Assembly: GCA_938092195.1 (NCBI GenBank)
Contig: CALKHD010000159.1
Coordinates: 1-9,115, forward strand
Length of the DNA stretch: 9,115 nucleotides
Source of the DNA: an uncultured Flavobacteriales bacterium
Lineage (GTDB): Bacteria > Bacteroidota > Bacteroidia > Flavobacteriales_D > Sanyastnellaceae
Direction of reading: 5' to 3'
In this document: positions 1-6,436 of the stretch, one piece after another
Numbering within the stretch: position 1 is the first letter of the stretch
Layout: the number at the start of each line of letters is the position of its first letter
Notes under the pieces: model-generated
The model's database searches: none
What the model saw: only the letters and a program-made list of their open reading frames with translations
What the model was told of the DNA's origin: nothing
Made by a program: the position numbers and the translations under genes

Positions 1-38
1 GTTGCGCTGTAGTTACAAGCCGTGCCATCAGAACAACC
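1..38 (-). repeat. GCTD Cys repeat 8, cut by the window edge
   Basis: Residues 1454-1465 read GCSDGTACNYSA before the sequence ends. The first half of the repeat is clear. It shows the pattern continues beyond the window, so further modules are expected on the far side. Confidence 0.75.
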
Positions 39-3000
39 AAAGGCTGAGCTGTTGGCTGCGCCTGGGGTTCCATTGTCGACCCAGCTGCCCTGCCAGTTGT
101 CGGGATCGTCGTTGTTCAATCCGGTTTCGATCAACTCCAAAGAGGCACATCCACCATCGGGGCTGGCCGCGAGGATGTTGCCCAAAATGTTGATCTCCTG
201 TGAAGGCCATGGATCCGCGTCGTCGTAGGTGACGGCGTCTACAATGTTGCCGTAAGCGTCCTGCAATTGGACGGTTCCACCTCCGTTGCCCCAGTTGCCG
301 TTGTCCATCAAGAACACGGTGATGCCCATGGCGGTGTAGTTGGCTTCGGCCACAAGACCAGGAACCACCAAGAAGTATCCTCCCGCTGGGATAATGGACC
401 CTTCAGGCAAGGTGGCCGCGTACGAAATGGAAGTGGGGTCTGAGAATGCTGACCACACTTCGTAGCCACTCAAATCCGCCTCATCACCGGCGTTGTAGAA
501 CTCGACATATTCCCAATCGAAGTCACCTCCTTGGTTGTCACAAGGGTTGTAGTGGATTTCGTTGACAATGATGTTGGGCAAGGTGTAGTAACACGTTGTG
601 TTGTCCTCCACTGTGGCGTCCGCATTGTAGTTCAACGCCGTCGAGTCGGTGCAGCCTGTGATCACACAGCTGCCATCGTCTGAAGTGGCATCGGCGTTGT
701 AGTTGTCGGCTGCTGGATCAGTACAACCAGGAATGTTGGCACAAGAGCCATCGTCCTCGTTGGCCAGAGGCCAGTAGTTGGGGAAAGTGGCGTCGGTGCA
801 ACCCAAACGCACCACGTCTGTGGAGTCACGCGGCTCCAATTTCCAGTTGCCATAGGCATATCCGGTAGGCGCCGTAACGCGGTAGGTGCGACCCGCTTCA
901 ACCAAACCAGCACCGAAGGCGTCGTAAGCACGGTCGTTGACCCTAGCGCTTCCAGAGCCATCATTGATGGACCACTCAGCAAATCCAAGATCCGCGTTGT
1001 CACAATCGGCTGTGATGCTGATCAAGACCGCCTCCCAATCTTCCATGTTCATGTCGCCTGAGTTGAGCACTTCGGCCTGCGGCAGCGGGTTGCCAGAACT
1101 CACAATCGAAATCGTGGGGTTGGGGATGTAATCGTTGCCGAACCAACTGTCGGGGCTACCGGTGATTTCCACCTCATCTCCAACGGAAACGTTGCCAATG
1201 GATTCCAAAGTGGTTCCACCTCCGCGCACCCAGATGGCGGAGAAAGCACCTGTTCCATTTTGCATGGTGAAGGCAGCTTGGTTTCCGAAGGAGCCATCGT
1301 CGGTGAGGTAAACACCGGTTACAATTCCAGTCGTGGTCACCAAACCAGTGGCTGAGCCGTCATTGATTTCCTGAATGGTCACGTTGGGAATGAACAAGCA
1401 ACTCCCATCGTCCACAGTGGCGTTGGGGTCGTAGTTCAAAGCCAATGGGTCGGTGCAGCCTTCTGAATCTGCTGCGCACAACCCCGTGAAGTCATGGCTT
1501 GTAAAACCTTCCAAATCATTGTTGAGGGCGTAGTCGTTCTCCAACACAATCCACTCGCTGTCCTCTGCAGAGGTTCCGGCACTGGCTGCCCAGTCTCCTC
1601 CGTTTCCAAAGGAAACCTCAGGCTTGCGTCGGATGGTGTGGTTTTGAGTGGCATTGGTCACGCCTGCAGCATCCCAACCTGAACCGGGGTCACCCCCGTA
1701 AGCCTCACCAATGACGTCGATGAGGGTCCAATCTCCACCAGTGTCGAACGAGGCCGTTGGGCTAAAGAGCAATCCAAAGGCGTCGTCTCCATTGGAGAGG
1801 AAGTTGAAAGTGGCGTCAGCGCTGTCCAACAATGAAGCACTGGCAGAAGGATGAACGATGGTGAAGGTTTCACCGGCAGGGATGCTGCCTCCAGTTGGGA
1901 AAATGTCCTGGACAAAGTCCCACTCACCGGGGTTGTTCGCGCCATTGGACTGGCTCGCGATGGCATACAGCGCCAAGCTCACGGGGCTGTTGGTGGGGTT
2001 GTAAACCTCGAGGTACTTGTTGTTGCTGGAGCCCTCTGCGGCCTCGCTAAAGAACAGGTCACAAGGCTGGCTGCCCGTGCAAGAACCGTCGTCGATGTCT
2101 GCACCTTCAGTGGTGTTGTCAGCGCTGGGAAGCGTGCAACCGTAAAGCAGAACATCATCGATGTCACGGGGGATCATCTTGAAGTTGCCAAAGCTGTAGT
2201 AGAGGGGTGCAGTGACCTGAAACTGAGCGCCTGCTAACACTTCGCCCGTGGCGAGGTGGTCCCAACCACGGTCGTCCACGCGCAACTCACCAGAAGCGTC
2301 GTCGATGCCCCACTCTCCATTTCCGAGGTCAGGTGAACCCACCGTTCCTGTGGTCTGGACGAGAACGCCTTCCCACTCTTCCATGCCAGCTGCCGCTGTA
2401 CCCAGCACCTCAGGTGCAGGCAATTCGTTGTTCTGACTTTGGATGCTGGTCACCAATGGGTTGCCACCCACACCTTGAATTTGGGTCAGGCCGAAATACT
2501 CGACGATCTCTCCAGAGAGGCTCACAAAATCACCCAGGGCAACAGCCACTTCTGGGTTGAACGCGAACAATCCACTGTAAGCACCTGTGCCCTGCTGCAA
2601 GCTGAATGAGCTGCCGTAAACACCGGTTACAATTCCGCTCACGGTCACCAACGAATCGGTGAAAACGGGCGGGTCAAGAGCTTGTCCTTCCTGGATGGTG
2701 GCGATGGCGATGGCGCCGTCCACCAAGTTGCAACTGTCGTCGTCGATGACGGCGTCACTGTCGTAGTTGTCAGCTGCAGAGTTGGTGCAGCCCAGCTTCT
2801 GGAAGTCACCGGCATTTCTTGGCTCAATGCTGTTACCAAATCCGCCGTTGATGGCACCTGTGATTCGGTAAGAATCACCCAGCATCACACCTTGCTCGGT
2901 GTACCCATCATATCCCATGTCATCCACTGTGTGGTTGCCAGAACCATCGTCAATGGTGAACTCACCAAAGTTGTTTTGCTCTCCTGTGACAGCACCTGTC

Positions 3001-4397
3001 ACTTGACAAAGCACGCCTTCGTATTCCTCGAGGTTGGCATCTGCGGTGGACAATACGGCTGGAGCAGGCAGCGCATTGCCGCTGTTCAAAATCTGAGCCG
3101 AAGCCGAAGTCAATTGTGTTCCACCGTTGAAACTTCCCACGATGCCGGTCACCAACACGCTGTCGCCCACGGCTACCTGGGTGGTGTCGTCGAGCAATCC
3201 TCCGCCCACATAAACAAACATGCCGCTCCAAGCTCCCTCTCCATCTTGGATAGAGGTGTTGCTGCCATAAACACCCGTCACAATGGCTGGAAGGGTGACC
3301 TCCAGACCGTTGTAGGCGCCATCGTCGTTGGCGCCCATGTCTTGTTGCACCGCGCTGATTGTGGCCGCACTGGGATAGGTGCATGACCCATCTTCAAAAT
3401 CGGCATTGTCGCTGTAGTTGGTGGCGGTGTTGTCTGTGCAACCTCCGCTGCCCACAGTGATGGTTGCCACCATGCCCAATGAGGCGTGGTTGCCAACTGA
3501 GCAATCGTAGTTGTAAACGCCTGGGACAGTGAATGTGTAACTGCCAATGCAAGTGGGCTCCTCAGGGGTGCCGCCGGCCACCAATGCCAATGAAAAAGCT
3601 TCAGGGTTGCCGTAGGACTCCCCACTCAAAACGCTGATGTTGCCATTGACATCGTGGGATCCACCCACATTCACCCACACCACGGTGTCACCAATGGATA
3701 CCTCAAGGTCTGCTGGGGCGTAGAAATAAGCACCGGCTTCTACCACCACTCCAGACACACCACATGCGTTGTCTTCAGACACCACGTTGGCACCGCATTC
3801 GCTCACGAGCAAGGCAATGTCAGCTGCAGTTTGCTGTTGGTTGGCGTTGTGGTCTTCACAACCCGAGGCGGAAGAGCCATCCGAGTAAATGGTCCAGTTG
3901 GCACCGTTCCATGTGGCACCGTCAGGAGCCGATGTTGTGCGAATCGCGTATCCATCTTCAAACTCGTGACACGTGTTCGAGCCATCCTCGCCAATCACGC
4001 CAAAGAAGTCCACGATGTTGTCGCTGCTGTCGTAAAGGGCGATTTGGTCGTCGCCATTGCTGTCCGCAGCACCTCCGGTTCCACCAGTTAAATCCGGGGC
4101 AAACCCGTATGCTGCAGTGAATCCATCGGTGTTGTTGGCGATGTAAACACAACTGCCATCGTTGAGCGTTCCGAGGTCGGTGAGGCTAATCTGGCCTCCC
4201 TGTGGGGTAGCACTGTCATTGGTCCACCGTTTCAAATACCAACCGGTCAGGTCTACTGGAGATCCTGAACTGTTGGCGATTTTGACAAAACGCGCATTGG
4301 AAGCGTCAGTCGGGTCTGCCAACATCGCCAAATGGGCGGTCTGAGCAGAAAGGGCTGCAGTGGTCAAGACTGCAAGGGTCAAAAAAAGTGAGCGCAT
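1..4397 (-). CDS. Giant secreted mosaic protein (lamin-tail, cupredoxin, OB-fold modules, GCTD repeats), 3' end outside window
   Basis: I read this frame continuously for 1465 codons without a stop; it runs off the left edge, so the C-terminus is missing. The start ATG (4397-4395) is followed by a signal peptide, MRSLFLTLAVLTTAALSA, probably cut near residue 18. Domains in order: lamin-tail-like 20-190; cupredoxin 217-316 with H248, C299, H304 and M309; OB-fold-like 342-535, 559-752 and 1003-1198, resembling the YhcR/ExeM-type extracellular nuclease OB module (IVTGVY, then VAVGD..LVTG, LPAP, EE(Y/W)EGVL); lamin-tail-like 776-979 and 1270-1453. Eight ~21-residue repeats GCTDx3AxNYx3AxxDDGSC separate the modules. 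Lamin-tail plus OB modules are known from extracellular nucleases and phosphatases, but no catalytic domain is visible here. The protein is presumably exported by Sec and then possibly the type IX system; the sorting domain would lie off-window. The function of the whole is unknown. Gene reading and domain outline are sure; biological role is not. Confidence 0.93.
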   Translation of the reverse strand, partial: MRSLFLTLAVLTTAALSAQTAHLAMLADPTDASNARFVKIANSSGSPVDLTGWYLKRWTNDSATPQGGQISLTDLGTLNDGSCVYIANNTDGFTAAYGFAPDLTGGTGGAADSNGDDQIALYDSSDNIVDFFGVIGEDGSNTCHEFEDGYAIRTTSAPDGATWNGANWTIYSDGSSASGCEDHNANQQQTAADIALLVSECGANVVSEDNACGVSGVVVEAGAYFYAPADLEVSIGDTVVWVNVGGSHDVNGNISVLSGESYGNPEAFSLALVAGGTPEEPTCIGSYTFTVPGVYNYDCSVGNHASLGMVATITVGSGGCTDNTATNYSDNADFEDGSCTYPSAATISAVQQDMGANDDGAYNGLEVTLPAIVTGVYGSNTSIQDGEGAWSGMFVYVGGGLLDDTTQVAVGDSVLVTGIVGSFNGGTQLTSASAQILNSGNALPAPAVLSTADANLEEYEGVLCQVTGAVTGEQNNFGEFTIDDGSGNHTVDDMGYDGYTEQGVMLGDSYRITGAINGGFGNSIEPRNAGDFQKLGCTNSAADNYDSDAVIDDDSCNLVDGAIAIATIQEGQALDPPVFTDSLVTVSGIVTGVYGSSFSLQQGTGAYSGLFAFNPEVAVALGDFVSLSGEIVEYFGLTQIQGVGGNPLVTSIQSQNNELPAPEVLGTAAAGMEEWEGVLVQTTGTVGSPDLGNGEWGIDDASGELRVDDRGWDHLATGEVLAGAQFQVTAPLYYSFGNFKMIPRDIDDVLLYGCTLPSADNTTEGADIDDGSCTGSQPCDLFFSEAAEGSSNNKYLEVYNPTNSPVSLALYAIASQSNGANNPGEWDFVQDIFPTGGSIPAGETFTIVHPSASASLLDSADATFNFLSNGDDAFGLLFSPTASFDTGGDWTLIDVIGEAYGGDPGSGWDAAGVTNATQNHTIRRKPEVSFGNGGDWAASAGTSAEDSEWIVLENDYALNNDLEGFTSHDFTGLCAADSEGCTDPLALNYDPNATVDDGSCLFIPNVTIQEINDGSATGLVTTTGIVTGVYLTDDGSFGNQAAFTMQNGTGAFSAIWVRGGGTTLESIGNVSVGDEVEITGSPDSWFGNDYIPNPTISIVSSGNPLPQAEVLNSGDMNMEDWEAVLISITADCDNADLGFAEWSINDGSGSARVNDRAYDAFGAGLVEAGRTYRVTAPTGYAYGNWKLEPRDSTDVVRLGCTDATFPNYWPLANEDDGSCANIPGCTDPAADNYNADATSDDGSCVITGCTDSTALNYNADATVEDNTTCYYTLPNIIVNEIHYNPCDNQGGDFDWEYVEFYNAGDEADLSGYEVWSAFSDPTSISYAATLPEGSIIPAGGYFLVVPGLVAEANYTAMGITVFLMDNGNWGNGGGTVQLQDAYGNIVDAVTYDDADPWPSQEINILGNILAASPDGGCASLELIETGLNNDDPDNWQGSWVDNGTPGAANSSAFGCSDGTACNYSA
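591..803 (-). repeat. Tandem array of three GCTD Cys repeats (5, 6, 7)
   Basis: Three copies follow each other with 3-4 residue linkers. Residues 1199-1219 begin GCTDATFPNY and end EDDGSC. Residues 1224-1244 begin GCTDPAADNY and end SDDGSC. Residues 1248-1269 begin GCTDSTALNY and end in EDNTTC, with one extra residue. This is the only place in the window where the repeat is tandem rather than a single linker. It separates the third OB-like module from the third lamin-tail domain. The copies differ in codons, so this is not a recent exact duplication. Confidence 0.88.
1398..1460 (-). repeat. GCTD...DDGSC Cys repeat 4
   Basis: Residues 980-1000. It begins GCTDPLALNYDPNA and ends VDDGSC, a near-perfect match to the consensus. 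It lies between the second lamin-tail domain and the third OB-like module. Confidence 0.88.
2079..2141 (-). repeat. GCTD...DDGSC Cys repeat 3 (divergent)
   Basis: Residues 753-773. It begins GCTLPSADNT and ends IDDGSC. The conserved NY is replaced by NT, making this one of the more diverged copies. It lies between the second OB-like module and the second lamin-tail domain. Confidence 0.8.
2730..2792 (-). repeat. GCTD...DDSC Cys repeat 2
   Basis: Residues 536-556. It begins GCTNSAADNY and ends DDDSC, so the usual D of GCTD is N and the G of DGSC is D. It separates the first and second OB-like modules. Confidence 0.85.
3381..3443 (-). repeat. GCTD...DGSC Cys repeat 1
   Basis: Residues 319-339 of the large protein: GCTDNTATNYSDNADFEDGSC. 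First of eight copies; it separates the cupredoxin domain from the first OB-like module. The two cysteines at the ends of the unit could form a disulfide, and the Asp-rich end could bind calcium (both inferred). Confidence 0.85.
3448..3749 (-). other. Cupredoxin (blue copper, plastocyanin/auracyanin-like) domain within the giant protein
   Basis: Residues 217-316 of the large protein form a plastocyanin-like beta domain. It opens with VVVEAGAYFYAPADLEVSIGD, followed by TVVWVN, then GSHDVNG carrying H248, and closes with a C-x4-H-x4-M loop (C299, H304, M309) and the strand MVATITVG. These are the four ligands of a mononuclear type 1 copper centre; the C-x4-H-x4-M spacing is the one I recall for auracyanin-type proteins. 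Known family role: one-electron transfer or copper binding outside the cytoplasm. Here the domain sits directly after the first lamin-tail domain and before the first Cys repeat. Copper binding is inferred from the ligand set. The redox partner is unknown. Confidence 0.8.
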
Positions 4398-4511
4398 GGT
4401 GATGCTGAGGTTTGGCACAAAATTAGATGACCAACCCACGTCTTTCCACCCTCTGACACAGCATTAACATGATGATAACGTGATATCAAGATGGTTTTGA
4501 CGTTGAAATGG
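4398..4511. other. Intergenic region between rnhB and the giant secreted protein gene
   Basis: This 114-base gap holds the -7 element described separately and an 8-bp perfect palindrome TGATATCA near 4480-4487. I see no convincing terminator hairpin with a T-run after rnhB, so read-through from the upstream operon into the secreted protein gene cannot be excluded. Confidence 0.5.
4418..4425 (-). promoter_or_regulatory. Bacteroidota-type -7 promoter element of the giant secreted protein gene
   Basis: On the minus strand this reads TAATTTTG, a perfect match to the Bacteroidota -7 consensus TAnnTTTG. It lies 20 bases upstream of the ATG at 4397, implying a 5' leader of roughly 10-15 bases. The -33 region at the expected distance shows no clear TTTG (GTGG is there), so the promoter may be activator-dependent or moderate. 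Assignment is by motif and position only. Confidence 0.5.
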
Positions 4512-5126
4512 TCAATCGGAGAATAATGACCCCTGAACACCGCGAAAAGTTTTGCGATGATGTGAACAGTGGCCCACAGTTTGAATGGCCGTCTTGTGCG
4601 CCTTTGTGGGGTAGCCCATGTTGGTTTCCCACCCGTAGTCAGGATGATCCAAAGCCAACTGATTCATCAGGTCGTCCCGATGGGTTTTGGCCAAAATGCT
4701 GGCTGCCGCAATGGACAAAAAACGCCCGTCCCCTTTGATTTCACAGGTGTGAGGAATGGAATGTGGTTTGAATCGATTTCCATCGATGAGCAGGTGATCC
4801 GGCCGAAGAGACAATCCGTCAATCGCTCGATGCATGGCCAAATACGTGGCTTGCAGGATGTTCACCTTTTCAATTTCTTCGACACTGGCCCACCCCACAG
4901 ACCAAGCCAAGGCTTCGGATTCAATGCGTTGCCTGAGCGCCTCTCTGGCCGCTTGACCCAGTCGCTTGCTGTCATCCAACCCAGCGTCCAGCCAAGCCTG
5001 GGCCGAGGGGCCGGGTATCACTGCCGCTGCCGTCACAGGACCTGCCAAACAACCACGGCCCGCCTCATCAATGCCCGCTTCCGAACGGCCCTCAATCAAA
5101 CATGAAGCCAGCGATTGGACTTTCAT
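4512..5126 (-). CDS. rnhB: Ribonuclease HII
   Basis: A 204-residue protein, usual length for bacterial RNase HII, which cuts the RNA strand of RNA/DNA hybrids and removes misincorporated ribonucleotides from DNA in the cytoplasm. It carries the signature GIDEAGRG near the N-terminus (D20, E21 acidic residues and the GRG motif that senses the ribonucleotide), DDSK at 51-54, LIDGN with D115, KGD with D133, ASILAKTHRD at 142-151 and the late GYPT motif with its conserved tyrosine. The four carboxylates expected for two-metal catalysis are present. I chose the ATG at 5126 because it forms an ATGA overlap with the stop of the upstream glycosyltransferase and is preceded by a purine-rich AAGGAAAGG. 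An in-frame start at 5186 would add 20 residues that lack any family match and overlap the upstream gene by 64 bases. Translationally coupled to the glycosyltransferase gene. Confidence 0.95.
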   Translation of the reverse strand: MKVQSLASCLIEGRSEAGIDEAGRGCLAGPVTAAAVIPGPSAQAWLDAGLDDSKRLGQAAREALRQRIESEALAWSVGWASVEEIEKVNILQATYLAMHRAIDGLSLRPDHLLIDGNRFKPHSIPHTCEIKGDGRFLSIAAASILAKTHRDDLMNQLALDHPDYGWETNMGYPTKAHKTAIQTVGHCSHHRKTFRGVQGSLFSD

Positions 5127-6310
5127 GGCCTTTCCTTGGGTTCTTTCCAATCCAATCCGCACTGCTCTGCCGCTTTTGACAAGCAACCCCAGAGCAATCT
5201 AGCCGTGCGATCCCAGCTGAAGTCGTCGGCTCGGTCTCGTCCTTTTTCGATCAGATGGGCGCGCAAAGCCGGCTCTCTTTCCATCCTCAGCATCGCCTCG
5301 GCCACAGAATCGGGGTCGCCTGGGTCGACTTCTAAACCTGCACCTTGCGCCACCTCGGGCAGGGAAGTTCGGTTGCTGTGAATGGCTGGCGTCCCGGCTG
5401 AAAACGCTTCCAGCAGCGGGATTCCGAACCCTTCAAACCACGGGATGAACACCATGGCCCCCGAGGCGGCCAAGACCGCTGCCAAATCTGACTGTGGCAA
5501 CCAACCGGTTTGATGAACATGTGCGGCAATGGAGGGAGGCACGCCCTTCAATGCAGAAGTTGCGTCGAATCCCCTTCGGCGCCAAAGCGGAGTGCCCACC
5601 AAAAGCAAGGACCACTCTCCTCCTTGATTTCGGTACGTTTCGAATGCAGCCAGCAGGCCTTTCAAGTTTTTCCTCGGGTGTTGGGTTCCCACGAAAACGA
5701 AAAATGGAAGGCCCTTTGAAAATCGATTTCGAATGGCCACTGCGGCTTGCTCCGAGTTGACCCCCAAAGGTTGATGGTAGGCTGCTCCGGCTCCATTGTA
5801 AACCACATCAATCTGGGCGCGGTCCACATCATATCGCTCGGAAATGTCTTGGGCACTGAACTGACTCACCGTCGCCAAACGGACCGCACGGCTGGCTGCA
5901 TCCGGAAAACGATGACGGTAGTGTTTGGAAACCGATTTGGGCAACCACTCTGGATGGTGCTCAAAGTTCAAGTCATGTTGAACGGCGACCTGTGGAACTT
6001 GGGTTTTTCGGCTCAAAAAACCATCTGGAGAAAGGAAGATGTCCGCCTTGATTTTCCGGAGAACCCTGGGCACGCCCCAATCCATCCAAGCGTCCACAAG
6101 CAAGGGACGACGCGCTGGAGGCCAGACCCAATGAAGGGTCACGTTTTCTCCCGGAAACAGTTCAGATGGAGGGTTGCGGTCAAAAAGAAGGTGGAATTCG
6201 TGCTCGGGATGCGCGGAAATCATCCTTTGAACCGTTTCCAAGGTAAACCAACCAATGCCGTCGAGCTTTCCTGGCACCACCAAGCGCGTATTGATTGCAA
6301 TCACCGACAT
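5123..6310 (-). CDS. Glycosyltransferase family 4 (GT-B fold), polysaccharide biosynthesis
   Basis: A 395-residue cytoplasmic or membrane-associated GT-B glycosyltransferase that would transfer a sugar from a nucleotide-sugar donor onto a growing glycan. The N-terminal half (1-200) is the acceptor domain, with an early glycine-rich stretch GKLDGIGWFT at 14-23, QHDLNF at 111-116 and TVSQFSAQDI at 147-156. The C-terminal donor domain carries GTQHPRKNL at 208-216 (R213 and K214, phosphate-binding in this family), TGWLP at 268-272, and the hallmark E-x7-E in FEGFGIPLLEAF (E293, E301), followed by SLPEVAQGAGLEVDP. It resembles the mannosyltransferase-like (WbaZ/RfaB-type) members of GT4; the sugar specificity cannot be read from sequence. 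It is divergent from the Wzz- and Wzy-like genes, which fits a surface polysaccharide locus. Its stop overlaps the rnhB start (ATGA, 5123-5126). Confidence 0.92.
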   Translation of the reverse strand: MSVIAINTRLVVPGKLDGIGWFTLETVQRMISAHPEHEFHLLFDRNPPSELFPGENVTLHWVWPPARRPLLVDAWMDWGVPRVLRKIKADIFLSPDGFLSRKTQVPQVAVQHDLNFEHHPEWLPKSVSKHYRHRFPDAASRAVRLATVSQFSAQDISERYDVDRAQIDVVYNGAGAAYHQPLGVNSEQAAVAIRNRFSKGLPFFVFVGTQHPRKNLKGLLAAFETYRNQGGEWSLLLVGTPLWRRRGFDATSALKGVPPSIAAHVHQTGWLPQSDLAAVLAASGAMVFIPWFEGFGIPLLEAFSAGTPAIHSNRTSLPEVAQGAGLEVDPGDPDSVAEAMLRMEREPALRAHLIEKGRDRADDFSWDRTARLLWGCLSKAAEQCGLDWKEPKERP

Positions 6311-6316
6311 GCGAGG

Positions 6317-6346
6317 CGAAACTAAGCCCTACCAGCCCGTGCCAAA
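6317..6346 (-). promoter_or_regulatory. Candidate promoter of the glycosyltransferase-rnhB unit
   Basis: On the minus strand a TTTG (6346-6343) is followed after 18 bases by TAGTTTCG (6324-6317), one mismatch from the Bacteroidota -7 consensus TAnnTTTG. The -7 element ends 6 bases before the ATG at 6310, so the transcript would be nearly leaderless. That proximity and the mismatch make this a weak call. Confidence 0.25.
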
Positions 6347-6394
6347 AAGAACCCACTTGCACAATCTTTGTACCCCGAATTTTCCGCTCAGGCT

Positions 6395-6409
6395 GGTGCA
6401 TCTTGCACC
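6395..6409. promoter_or_regulatory. Perfect inverted repeat in the divergent intergenic region
   Basis: GGTGCA-TCT-TGCACC: a perfect 6-bp inverted repeat with a 3-base spacer, 27 bases upstream of the Wzz-like start. It lies in the only shared regulatory region of the two divergent polysaccharide transcripts. It could be an operator half-site pair or a small hairpin in the wzz leader; no T-run follows, so it is not a terminator. Confidence 0.35.
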
Positions 6410-6436
6410 TGACTCGAAACGTCAACATTTCAGGCC

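Noticed and set aside
2682..3386. Plus-strand open frame of 234 codons opposite the giant protein gene
   Set aside because: Antisense shadow of the real minus-strand frame. Its Val/His/Gly-rich translation mirrors the Asp/Asn/Thr-rich real protein and shows no domain; the same holds for the other open frames across 1-4397.
2962..3625. Two overlapping minus-strand frames (2962-3384 and 3278-3625) inside the giant gene
   Set aside because: They are out of frame with the continuous domain-bearing reading; compositions rich in His/Arg or Thr/Pro and no motif.
1..4397. CRISPR-like or direct-repeat array in the repetitive left half
   Set aside because: The repetition is at protein level within one reading frame, with variable spacing of hundreds of bases and diverged copies; not an array of identical short repeats.
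4569..5105. Plus-strand frame of 178 codons opposite rnhB
   Set aside because: Antisense shadow of a well-conserved enzyme; no recognisable motif.
5127..5186. Longer rnhB start at 5186 (adds 20 residues)
   Set aside because: The extension lies inside the glycosyltransferase gene and has no family match; the ATGA-coupled start at 5126 gives normal family length.
5747..6325. Plus-strand frame of 192 codons opposite the glycosyltransferase
   Set aside because: Antisense shadow; no motif and it runs through the start of the real gene.
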